Notes under the pieces: generated by a model
Seen by the model: the letters and a program-made list of their open reading frames with translations, nothing else
Databases searched by the model: none
What the model was told of the DNA's origin: nothing
Made by a program: the position numbers and the translations under genes
Part shown: positions 1 through 8,127 of the stretch, piece after piece
Position numbering within the stretch: position 1 is the stretch's first letter
Layout of the letters: each line of letters starts with the position of its first letter
NCBI RefSeq assembly: GCF_030503435.1
Contig: NZ_JAUKPO010000013.1
Location: forward strand, 151,062-215,061
Source of the DNA: Rhodocytophaga aerolata
Lineage (GTDB): Bacteria > Bacteroidota > Bacteroidia > Cytophagales > 172606-1
DNA length: 64,000 nt
Direction of reading: 5' to 3'

Positions 1-2643
1 AGATGCCGAATTGCCTGCTGATTTTTGTGTGGTAGAGGCCTTAGCAGCTACTTGTTGCAAGTAGGCATTCATCAGCTTTCCTTTGTTACTGGTAAGTACA
101 CAGGCAAAGGCATCTGGCAACCAGCGGTCTGTGGATTCTGTGGCATTTTCCATACGGACCAATACTGCTTTTTCAGCTTCCGGAGAAAGCGGCATTTGAG
201 ACAGAGCCAATAATGAATGCAGCACTACGAGTGGTTCTTTATCATTTAAGGTATTGGCCTGCAATAATGCATTAACAGAACTAGCTTTGTAAGGAAGTAC
301 CTGTACGGCTGTTTTTCTAACGCCAGGGCATGCATGAGTTAATGCTTTTGTTACTGCTTCCATGGTTGCTGCATCTGAACCATCTAAAGTTCCTAAGCCA
401 TGGAGTGTCCAAAGGGCATGTATGGCGCCAGGATTTATACCAATTTCATCCAAAGATTGATCTTGCACCAAAGCAAGTAGTTGTGGAACAACATCCCGGT
501 TGTTTCTTTCTACTAATATCCGCTGGGCTGCTTGCCGCCAGAACATATTGTTGTTCTTCAAAGCAGCTACCAGTTCCTGTGGTTTGTCTTTACTTAAAAC
601 CATCGGTTTGTAGGGGGGAGCTTGCTTATAAGCCACCCGGTAGATACGGCCGTGCGTATAATCCCGTAAATCGGTTTCATAGGCATTTCCCTCGCCATTT
701 TCAAATCCTTTAGGGGTTGGATTGTGTTGGATAATGAAGCTATACCAATCGGCTACCCAAACGGCACCATCCGGACCAATTTCTGCGGCCACTGGAGATA
801 CCCATTCGTCGGCACCGGCTAATAAGTTAAAACCATCTACATCTTCATAATCAGTGCCCTTTTTAGCCATCACATTCTGATGCACAATATGACCTGTCGG
901 TTCTGTCACAAATGCCACTGTATTCCAGTATTTTTTAGGAAAAGCTCTGGCGGTATAGAAGCTATGACCGGCAGCTGCTGTAAATCCGCCAAACACATCC
1001 ACCTGGCGTACAGCACCGGTGATAGGCTTCATATCTTTATGCGTATCTGTACTGCGGCTACCATTGTCTACTCCAGGAGCGGAATTGAAGAAACGGTGAG
1101 CAATAGGCATATACCATCCATGTGAGTTATTGGCTGTAGAACCGAATACATCGCCGGTTTCATTGAAGGCAAAGCCCCAGGTATTGTTAGAAGTACTGGT
1201 TACATACTCCAGTGCCGAGCCATCTGGTTTGAAACGGAAGAAACCTTGTCCGAACTTTAAAGAATCTGCACCAATTTTACCTTTGAAGCCAGAGTAGCCT
1301 ACGCTTCCATAGATCCAGTTATCAAATCCATACTTTAAATTGGAAGGACCTGCATGGGTATCAAACGTGCCAAAACCAGTATACAGGATCTCTTTTTTGT
1401 CGGCCTTATCGTCGCCATTGGTATCTTCTATATATAAAATATGCGGAGCCTGCGAAACAATTAATCCATTTTTGTATCGGACAAGCCCTGTAGGAATACT
1501 TAATCCTTCCGCAAACCGGGTAAATTTATCGGCTTTGCCATCTTTATTTGTGTCTTCACACAGTAAAATATAGTCACTGCCTCCATCGTCTTTGCGTTCG
1601 TTGGGATAATCTTTGGTAATCAATACGTACATGCGGCCTCTTTCATCCCAGGTAAGGGCAATAGGGTGCATGACATTGGGTTCACTGGCAAAAAGTTCCA
1701 GTGTAAATTCCGCAGGAACCTGGATATGCTTCATAGATTCTTCCGGAGTCAGTGCCAGCTGCTGCTTCTGAGTGCCGGGACGTTTCTCATAGTTAGGCAA
1801 GTTTGCTTCTTTATAAGCAAATGGCTGCGGGTTTAAGGCATCGTGCAGTTTTTTTACATCATCGCCAACCGCCCACAAAATGCCATTTTCCATCAGTTTA
1901 TGAAATCCCACATTGCTCCAGGTATGATCGTCATGCCCATAAGCTGTATAGAACACGCGGCCTTTTCCATAGGAACGTGTCCAGGTATAGGGTTCTGTTT
2001 TTTGATTAGGCTTATCTTTTGTCTGGTCAGCTTTAATCTCCCGTTCCATCAGCACATTATTATCGGCTTGTAGTTGCTGATGCAGATAGGTTTCGTCAAA
2101 ACTTTTGAATGGGGTAAAGCCTTGCATAACCGGATGTTCCGGTTTGGTTACCGTTGCCTGAATGGTATCCATGGTATGCCGCCAGAATTGTCCGCCTACC
2201 ATCTTCACGTATTCGGAAGAGTTGCGGAAACAATAAGAAGCACAGTGTACAGGTATCAAGCCTTTGCCTGAAGAGACAAAATCTAGTAATGCTTTTTCAG
2301 GGGCAGCTGGGATACTGTCCCAGTTGGCGTAAATCATTAAACCATCGTATTTGGCTAAGTTTTCAGGATTAATATCTTCCAACTTATCCGTATAGGTGAG
2401 GTTTATGCCTTTGTTACCCAGGGCTGCCATTAATGCAGGAATCCGTTCAACAGGTTTATGATGTCCATTGTCGCCCAGGAAAAGAATTTCTACGCGCCTT
2501 GGTTTATTTTCTGCTTTGGCAGAACGGGTGTTGGTTCCTTTGCTGGAGGTGCAATACACCAGTACAAAGCAACTGATCAGCAGGCTTACCGACAGGTAAA
2601 AAATGCTCCGGAATGATCTGGTTTGTTTATTTAGTAGATGCAT
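1..2643 (-). CDS. ThuA-domain / PVC-type membrane-bound dehydrogenase protein (partial)
   Basis: An open frame of 881 codons runs off the left edge of the window, so the C-terminus is missing. It starts at the ATG at 2643, overlapping the end of the upstream oxidoreductase gene by 17 bp. A hydrophobic N-terminus ending in VLVYC (Cys31) looks like a lipoprotein signal. Residues about 50-270 resemble a ThuA (glutamine amidotransferase-like) domain, with motifs FLGDNGHHKP and PVHCASYCF. Residues about 300-640 are the beta-propeller 'membrane-bound dehydrogenase' domain common in PVC bacteria and Bacteroidota (HPIALTWDERGRMYV, EDTNKDGKADKF, GPDGAVWVADWYS). HEAT-like helices follow. Relatives often end in a c-type cytochrome domain, which would lie outside the window. 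Probable role: extracytoplasmic sugar or polyol oxidation together with the neighbouring Gfo/Idh enzyme. The domain family is clear; the substrate is unknown. Confidence 0.85.
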   Translation of the reverse strand, partial: MHLLNKQTRSFRSIFYLSVSLLISCFVLVYCTSSKGTNTRSAKAENKPRRVEILFLGDNGHHKPVERIPALMAALGNKGINLTYTDKLEDINPENLAKYDGLMIYANWDSIPAAPEKALLDFVSSGKGLIPVHCASYCFRNSSEYVKMVGGQFWRHTMDTIQATVTKPEHPVMQGFTPFKSFDETYLHQQLQADNNVLMEREIKADQTKDKPNQKTEPYTWTRSYGKGRVFYTAYGHDDHTWSNVGFHKLMENGILWAVGDDVKKLHDALNPQPFAYKEANLPNYEKRPGTQKQQLALTPEESMKHIQVPAEFTLELFASEPNVMHPIALTWDERGRMYVLITKDYPNERKDDGGSDYILLCEDTNKDGKADKFTRFAEGLSIPTGLVRYKNGLIVSQAPHILYIEDTNGDDKADKKEILYTGFGTFDTHAGPSNLKYGFDNWIYGSVGYSGFKGKIGADSLKFGQGFFRFKPDGSALEYVTSTSNNTWGFAFNETGDVFGSTANNSHGWYMPIAHRFFNSAPGVDNGSRSTDTHKDMKPITGAVRQVDVFGGFTAAAGHSFYTARAFPKKYWNTVAFVTEPTGHIVHQNVMAKKGTDYEDVDGFNLLAGADEWVSPVAAEIGPDGAVWVADWYSFIIQHNPTPKGFENGEGNAYETDLRDYTHGRIYRVAYKQAPPYKPMVLSKDKPQELVAALKNNNMFWRQAAQRILVERNNRDVVPQLLALVQDQSLDEIGINPGAIHALWTLHGLGTLDGSDAATMEAVTKALTHACPGVRKTAVQVLPYKASSVNALLQANTLNDKEPLVVLHSLLALSQMPLSPEAEKAVLVRMENATESTDRWLPDAFACVLTSNKGKLMNAYLQQVAAKASTTQKSAGNSAS

Positions 2644-3793
2644 GTGACTGCTCGGATTGATAAAGATAATCAGTTGAAGTAAAATCAGGTATCTGGATAA
2701 GTTCTCCTCCCTTTAATGCTGACTCATGTGCCAGAATACCTACACTGGTCCAGTTGGCTGATTGGGGAGCATTCGGGAAAGGTTCGCGGTCTTCAATAAT
2801 GCTCATAATAAATTCATGAGCTAAATGTGGGTGAGAGCCTCCATGGCCGCTTCCTTGCACAAAGGATAAGTGTTGATTGGCCTCAATATCATATACCCCT
2901 TTCGTTGTGAACATTTGAATGGATTCTGGTAGCAGATGCGCATAGTCTGGCACCTGAACTTTAGAAGGAATTTCATGTTCGTGTTTTTTAGCTGTATGAA
3001 TCACCGGATCTTCTCCTTCAATCAATGGCCATTCGAATGATTTTTTGCTGCCATATACTTCAAAACTTTCACGGTACTGGCGGGCAGTGTCAAACAGGGA
3101 ACGGTATACATTGGCGCTTAAGTCGCTGTCTTTAAACTTAATATGAGCACTTTCAACAGCAAACGGTGAGTTGTAATGCGCTATTAATTCTTCCCGGATT
3201 GTACCAGAACCAAAACAGGAAACATAGGCTGCATCAAGCTTTAATAACCCTGCTACCGGACCTACACAGTGCGTAGCGTAGTGCATAGGAGGTAACCCTG
3301 GCCAGTAATCAGGCCATCCGTCCATATCCTGCTGGTGGCTGGCTTTCAGAAACTGTACTTTGCCTAATTCGCCTTTCTCATACAATTCCTTGACAAACAA
3401 GAATTCCCGGCTGTATACAACCGTTTCCATCATCATGTATTTTTTGCCGGATTCTTTTTGAGCGGCTACTATTTGCCGGCATTCTTCTACCGTAGTTGCC
3501 ATCGGTACAGTGCAGGCTACATGTTTTCCGGCTTTTAAAGCAGCCAGGCTCTGGGACGCATGCAAGTGAATGGGTGAGTTAATGTGTACCACATCCACAT
3601 CCGGATCTTTCAACAGTTCATTAAAATCGCTGTATCGTTTTTCTACACCAAACGCATCGCCAATCTGATTCAGTTTTGACTGGTTACGCTGGCAGATGGC
3701 GTACATGGTGGTATGCGGATGCCGCTGATAGATTGGAATAAATTCTGCGCCGAAGCCTAATCCAACAATGGCAATGTTCAGTTTCCTGGTCAT
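2627..3793 (-). CDS. Gfo/Idh/MocA-family oxidoreductase
   Basis: 388 residues, usual length for the family. The N-terminal Rossmann motif GLGFGAEF (residues 11-18) binds NAD(P), and the alpha/beta C-terminal domain follows. The family's EKP motif, whose lysine normally contacts the nicotinamide and substrate, reads TVP here (residues 95-97, inside KHVACTVPMATT). The enzyme therefore belongs to an atypical subgroup. A histidine candidate for catalysis is kept in THCVGP (H175). The gene is first in a minus-strand pair with the ThuA/dehydrogenase protein (17-bp overlap) and is divergent from an AraC regulator, which suggests sugar-responsive control. The specific substrate cannot be read from the sequence. 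Confidence 0.9.
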   Translation of the reverse strand: MTRKLNIAIVGLGFGAEFIPIYQRHPHTTMYAICQRNQSKLNQIGDAFGVEKRYSDFNELLKDPDVDVVHINSPIHLHASQSLAALKAGKHVACTVPMATTVEECRQIVAAQKESGKKYMMMETVVYSREFLFVKELYEKGELGKVQFLKASHQQDMDGWPDYWPGLPPMHYATHCVGPVAGLLKLDAAYVSCFGSGTIREELIAHYNSPFAVESAHIKFKDSDLSANVYRSLFDTARQYRESFEVYGSKKSFEWPLIEGEDPVIHTAKKHEHEIPSKVQVPDYAHLLPESIQMFTTKGVYDIEANQHLSFVQGSGHGGSHPHLAHEFIMSIIEDREPFPNAPQSANWTSVGILAHESALKGGELIQIPDFTSTDYLYQSEQSHASTK

Positions 3794-4176
3794 AATAGTT
3801 ATTAGTTAATGAGGTGGATTACGTATGATAAAATGTGATCTTTATGTAGTATTATGTAGAGCAATAGTTGAGAAAACTCGGTAAATGTTGCTGCTTTTTT
3901 CTCAATTTATCAATCTATTTATCCTGGCCTACAAACACTTGGATTAAGATAATACAATATTAGTTAAATCCTAATAAAAAAAATGTGTTTCTTTTAACCA
4001 ATTGTTCCTCTATTTTGACTATTTTAAAAGCTATATTTAATAAAAAAGGTAAATAAATAGATAGACTGGTTAAAGTTCAGGCTACTATTGGATCAAAAAA
4101 AGGTTCTGAGCCAGTCAGAAATGGCAAACTTTCCGGTATATCATATGGCCTGTTACCTAGTAAATAGATACCTGTT
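3794..4176. other. Divergent intergenic region (383 bp)
   Basis: AT-rich spacer between the Gfo/Idh gene (minus) and the AraC gene (plus). It should contain both promoters and any AraC-family operator. I see no perfect TAnnTTTG element, no hairpin terminator and no convincing ORF here. Confidence 0.5.
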
Positions 4177-5049
4177 ATGAAAGCATTATTAAAAAAATCC
4201 GTTTCCTCTATTCACTCCTTCATCGTGAAAGAATTCCATGATCCGGTATTCGACCCCAATTGGCATTTTCATCCGGAATACCAATTGTTTTGTGTCATGG
4301 AAGGAAGTGGCACCAGGTTTATTGGTGATAATATTAAGCATTTTCAATCAGGCGATATGGTTTTACTGGGGCCTAACATGCCGCATCTATGGCGAAGCGA
4401 CGACTACCTGAAAAAAGACAAAGCTCCGAAAGCACATGGAATAGTCATTTATTTTGAGGCGGACTTTCTAGGAGCCGAGTTTTTTGAAAAGCAGGAAATG
4501 GTATTACTAAAGCAGTTGTTTGAAAAAGCTCAACATGGGCTGGAAATTACCGGAAATACCCATGAAGTGGTGTTAGCTAAAATGCTTGAACTGGTAAACA
4601 AAGAAGGCTTTGAAAGCATTATGGGTTTGCTGGATATATTATATACGTTAGCCTGCTCAGAAGAGTGCGAATTTATAGCCAGCCTGGGTTTTGAAAATAA
4701 TTATAAACATACCGAAACGGAGCGGATGCGGGTAGTACACGAATATGTGATGCAGCATTTCCAGCAAGAAATATCCTTGGAAAAAGTGGCTGCCCTGGCC
4801 AATATGAGTCCCTCAGCTTTTTGCCGGTATTTTAAAGCGAGAGCCAATAAAACGTTTTTTGATTTTGTCAGTGAAATCCGTATAGGCCATGCTTGCCGCT
4901 TACTGATTGAAGGAAATTTGAGTATTACCCAGGTTGCCTACGAATGCGGATACAAAACTATTTCAAACTTCAACCGGCAGTTTAAGGAAACAGTTAAAGA
5001 AAGTCCGTCCAAATACCAGCAGCAATACATGCATCTGGCAAAAGGCTAA
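4177..5049 (+). CDS. AraC-family transcriptional regulator with cupin sensor domain
   Basis: 290 residues. The N-terminal part (about 25-85) is an AraC-type cupin: HFHPEYQLFCVMEGSGTRF, followed by GDMVLLGPNMPHLW, supplies the beta-barrel sugar-binding fold. The C-terminal part (about 190-285) carries two helix-turn-helix units, around LEKVAALANMSPSAFCRYFK and LSITQVAYECGYKTISNFNR, with the usual ending FKETVKESPSKY. It is transcribed divergently from the Gfo/Idh and ThuA genes, so it probably senses a sugar or derivative and controls that pair. The inducer is not known. It begins at a clear ATG with no competing start. Confidence 0.9.
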   Translation: MKALLKKSVSSIHSFIVKEFHDPVFDPNWHFHPEYQLFCVMEGSGTRFIGDNIKHFQSGDMVLLGPNMPHLWRSDDYLKKDKAPKAHGIVIYFEADFLGAEFFEKQEMVLLKQLFEKAQHGLEITGNTHEVVLAKMLELVNKEGFESIMGLLDILYTLACSEECEFIASLGFENNYKHTETERMRVVHEYVMQHFQQEISLEKVAALANMSPSAFCRYFKARANKTFFDFVSEIRIGHACRLLIEGNLSITQVAYECGYKTISNFNRQFKETVKESPSKYQQQYMHLAKG

Positions 5050-5128
5050 GACACCGCTACGTTAGTAATATTGGTTGGAATCAACTAGGTTTGCAAATTG
5101 TTCAGGATATATTGTGTCTAACCAGCCT

Positions 5129-6565
5129 ATGTCTATATTTCCTTCGGAGTGCCGTGTCCGGCTATGTCAGCTTATTGTCATACTTTTTATCTTTACTTCC
5201 TGCCAGCGTACCAAAATTATTAATCCAATACAACCTGAAGAAACCTATACCCAAGTGAGTACACAGCCAGTAAGCCAGTTATCTGTTATTAATGTTCCGG
5301 TAACCATTCCGCTTTCCGAACTGGAAAAGCAAATGAATAAGCAAGTGAAAGACCTTATTTTTGAAGATACCAGCCTTGAAAATAATGAAGGAGATAACTT
5401 GTTATTGAAAGTTTGGAAAAGAGAACCCATTACTATTCAAGCAGTCAATAACCAGTTTCAGATAACTGTACCCCTGCGCATATGGGCAAAAGGCGGCTTG
5501 TCGCTGGAGCGGATGGGAATAAACCATACAGAATTTAAAGAAACCGATTGCGAACTGAATGTGCATTTTGTCACGAAAGTAAGCGTAAATGAACAATGGC
5601 AGGTACAAACTACTACCTTGGCAAAGGGATACGACTGGATTTCTAAACCTAAGATAAAAATAGGTTTTGTTGAATTATCGGTTGCTTCGTTTCTGGATAA
5701 TACGATAGATACACAACAAGCCCGCATTGCCTCCTTATTAGATAAGCAGGTAGCCGAAAGATTAGACATCCGCAAATATGTGCAGAAGGCGTGGATAGGA
5801 GTTCAGCAGCCATTTTTACTTTCCCAGGAGTATCAAACGTGGTTGAAACTGACGCCAACCGAAGTATTACTTACCCCATTGGCAGTTAAAAAAAATCTGG
5901 TTACAGCCATGCTGGGTGTAAAAGCTTATTCTCAGACTGTCTCCGGCCTTAAGCCTGAAGTAGTGGTGAATGAACAGCTCCCGGCATTGCAACTGGTAAA
6001 ACAAATGCCAGATAAGGTTTCTATAGGCGTAAGCGGCCAAGTATCGCATGCCTATGCCTCTCAGATTTTAGCAGAAAAATTTGTAGACCATACTTTCACT
6101 TTTAGTGAGGGTAAATACGAAATTACGCTGACTTCTATAGATTTATATGGGCATGGGGAGAATATCGTGGTAAAGGCTGGCATGGCCGGAAGTATCGAAG
6201 GTACCGTTTATCTGAAAGGAAAACCGTATTATGATCCGGATACTCAATCGGTGGCCCTGTGGAACTTAGACTATGATCTGGATACTAAGAATAAGTTGAT
6301 TAAAACGGCAAACTGGCTGGCAAAAGGTAAATTCGTAAGGACTTTGCAGGAGAAACTACGGATTCCCCTGGGAGAGCGTATGGAGGAGGCAAAAGAGTTG
6401 ATTCAAAGTAAACTTACGGATAAGCAAGTGGCCAAAGGGATAATTGTAAATGCACAAATTCAAGAATTAACCCCAGCGGATGTATACATAACTCCAGAAA
6501 CGATTGTTGCCCTGGTAACAGCCAAGGGAAAGGCAACAGTTAAAATAGAAGGGCTAACAGAATAA
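5129..6565 (+). CDS. DUF4403-family lipoprotein
   Basis: I place the start at the ATG at 5129 (478 residues) rather than an upstream TTG at 5075, because a lipoprotein signal then begins correctly: basic residues, a hydrophobic stretch and the lipobox FTSC (Cys25). The body matches DUF4403, a Bacteroidota family of about 450-500 residues of unknown function. Its elongated fold is thought to resemble lipid-binding SMP/BPI-like domains. Recognisable parts are IPLSELEKQMNKQV near the start, KGYDWISKPKIKIG, and the C-terminal repeat-like half with LDLYGHGEN-type strands. It probably sits at the inner face of the outer membrane or in the periplasm. It ends just before a strong terminator. Confidence 0.8.
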   Translation: MSIFPSECRVRLCQLIVILFIFTSCQRTKIINPIQPEETYTQVSTQPVSQLSVINVPVTIPLSELEKQMNKQVKDLIFEDTSLENNEGDNLLLKVWKREPITIQAVNNQFQITVPLRIWAKGGLSLERMGINHTEFKETDCELNVHFVTKVSVNEQWQVQTTTLAKGYDWISKPKIKIGFVELSVASFLDNTIDTQQARIASLLDKQVAERLDIRKYVQKAWIGVQQPFLLSQEYQTWLKLTPTEVLLTPLAVKKNLVTAMLGVKAYSQTVSGLKPEVVVNEQLPALQLVKQMPDKVSIGVSGQVSHAYASQILAEKFVDHTFTFSEGKYEITLTSIDLYGHGENIVVKAGMAGSIEGTVYLKGKPYYDPDTQSVALWNLDYDLDTKNKLIKTANWLAKGKFVRTLQEKLRIPLGERMEEAKELIQSKLTDKQVAKGIIVNAQIQELTPADVYITPETIVALVTAKGKATVKIEGLTE

Positions 6566-6582
6566 TTTTATCCAGACTTTCT

Positions 6583-6616
6583 TAAAAAAGAGCCCTGCAT
6601 GCAGGGCTCTTTTTTA
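6583..6616. terminator. Bidirectional rho-independent terminator
   Basis: Perfect stem GAGCCCTGCA/TGCAGGGCTC flanked by A-run and T-run on either side, so it can work in both directions. It closes the DUF4403 gene (plus strand) and would also end transcripts coming from the minus strand, including the small ORF at 6631-6741. Confidence 0.85.
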
Positions 6617-6630
6617 GACGCTTGCAATTA

Positions 6631-6741
6631 TTAAGGTACATTATTTTTCCGCTTGTACCAGTTAATGCTTTCGTTGGGCACAGTGAAAGCAGAAACAATG
6701 CTTGCTACAATGAGAATGAAAATTAAAATTAGCCAGGCCAT
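6631..6741 (-). CDS. Possible 36-residue single-pass membrane protein
   Basis: ATG at 6741, TAA at 6631. The peptide starts MAWLILIFILIVASIVSAF, one clear transmembrane helix, followed by a polar tail ending SINWYKRKNNVP. It lies 114 bp downstream of the endonuclease-fold gene on the same strand, and 14 bp before the bidirectional terminator, a position expected for the last gene of a transcript. An opposite-strand ORF covers the same bases but reads as non-coding. No family is recognised; reality rests on composition and context only. Confidence 0.45.
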   Translation of the reverse strand: MAWLILIFILIVASIVSAFTVPNESINWYKRKNNVP

Positions 6742-6855
6742 ACAAATAATTTATAGAAAATTACAAATTGAGAATAAAAGAATGGGTATGCATTACCTAA
6801 TACATTCATTTGATGCTGCTAGTTACGAAAATATTTGCATTCGAAAAACAGAAGA

Positions 6856-7908
6856 CTAAGATTCTTCTACCCCCTTTTCGATAAGTTCTTCCGCTTCTTT
6901 TTTATCTTCTGCATCTGCTTTTTTGGGGTGCTGCTCTTTTTTCTCTTCGGGTTTGTATAGTAATTGGATCAAAATTGGAAAATGGTCAGAGCCAAATTTG
7001 GGTAATCTTTCCAGATGCACAAGCTTAAACCTGGGATCATAAAATACATGATCTAATGGATAGCGGAAGAAGGGAACAAATACATTATAGGTATTGAAAA
7101 AACCTCTACCAACCCGGGGGTCTAACAGTCCGCTAATCCGCTGAAATAACTTGGTGGTATGCGACCAGCCTACATCGTTTAAGTCTCCTGCAACAATACT
7201 GGCGCGTTTAGATTTTTTTACATTTTTTCCAACGATTAATAGTTCTGCTTCCCGTTTTTCGGTGTTAGAGCCAATAGTGGGAGGGGTAGGGTGCACACAA
7301 CATAATTCTATTTCTTCACCAGACCGCAACTTTATAACCGCATGTACGGAAGGAATATCCTCCTGAACCAAAAATTGCAGGTTGGCCTTTACAAATTCAA
7401 GCTTAGAATAAACAATCATTCCATAGGTATTCTCTATGGGTTTTTTTACATGATATGGATACTCTTTATCTAATACAGCTAATTGTTCGGCCCACCAATG
7501 GTCTGGTTCGTTTATCAGAATAATGTCGGGTTTTTTGTCTTTTACAATCTGCAGGTATTTTTTCGATTTGCGGTTCTCCATCCGGATGTTGGAAATCATG
7601 AGGCAAATAGTATTGTTAGGGTCATTTTCTTTGCTACGTTGCGCCTGCTTAGGAGCCAGAAAAGTAAATGGATAGATATACCTGCCCTGTATGAGTAAGA
7701 CAAGGATTAAGGCAGCTAAAAAAATGTACTGATATACATTTTCAACCGTGAAATAAGTAAGGTAACTTATTAAGATCAACAGGCTAATAAGGGCAATCTG
7801 AAATCTGGGAAAGTCCATGATGCGAATGAACCAGAGGGAGGTGCGGATCATGGGCAATAAAGTAAAAGCTAACATGAGCCAGCCAATAACTTCCAAAGCA
7901 ATTTTCAT
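6856..7908 (-). CDS. Membrane-anchored endonuclease/exonuclease/phosphatase-family protein
   Basis: Start chosen at the ATG at 7908 (350 residues); the 40 codons upstream read like non-coding sequence. Three N-terminal transmembrane helices (about 4-21, 36-54, 60-76) precede an EEP-fold catalytic domain. Its hallmarks are ISNIRMENRKS (about 106-115), the metal-binding glutamate in LINEPDHWW (E134), VAGDLND (239-245) and the terminal GSDHFP (near 306). The layout matches Bacteroidota membrane EEP proteins of unknown substrate, which could be phosphodiester, phospholipid or nucleic acid. The C-terminal tail is Lys/Glu-rich. Confidence 0.85.
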   Translation of the reverse strand: MKIALEVIGWLMLAFTLLPMIRTSLWFIRIMDFPRFQIALISLLILISYLTYFTVENVYQYIFLAALILVLLIQGRYIYPFTFLAPKQAQRSKENDPNNTICLMISNIRMENRKSKKYLQIVKDKKPDIILINEPDHWWAEQLAVLDKEYPYHVKKPIENTYGMIVYSKLEFVKANLQFLVQEDIPSVHAVIKLRSGEEIELCCVHPTPPTIGSNTEKREAELLIVGKNVKKSKRASIVAGDLNDVGWSHTTKLFQRISGLLDPRVGRGFFNTYNVFVPFFRYPLDHVFYDPRFKLVHLERLPKFGSDHFPILIQLLYKPEEKKEQHPKKADAEDKKEAEELIEKGVEES

Positions 7909-8127
7909 AGGTTTTGAGTTTATATTTGTATCGTAAAAGGAAATGTACAGGTATCCCGCTTTATTCAGCAACCTTTCATTAAATATACATAAACAAAAAA
8001 GCCGTAAGAGAATAACAGGTTCAGCCACACAAATGGAATAGTTACTTTTCCAACGCAGGTATTTCCACAGGCTTTTTTAAATTAACTAAAAAAACCGTAA
8101 AGTTCAGTCAGGCTAATGCCTAAACGG

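Noticed and set aside
330..713. 127-residue plus-strand ORF in the left part of the window
   Set aside because: It is a shadow of the large minus-strand ThuA/dehydrogenase gene, whose frame stays open to the left edge.
6653..6859. 68-residue plus-strand ORF after the DUF4403 terminator
   Set aside because: Composition is non-coding, it overlaps the 3' end of the EEP gene, and the opposite strand offers a better small ORF.
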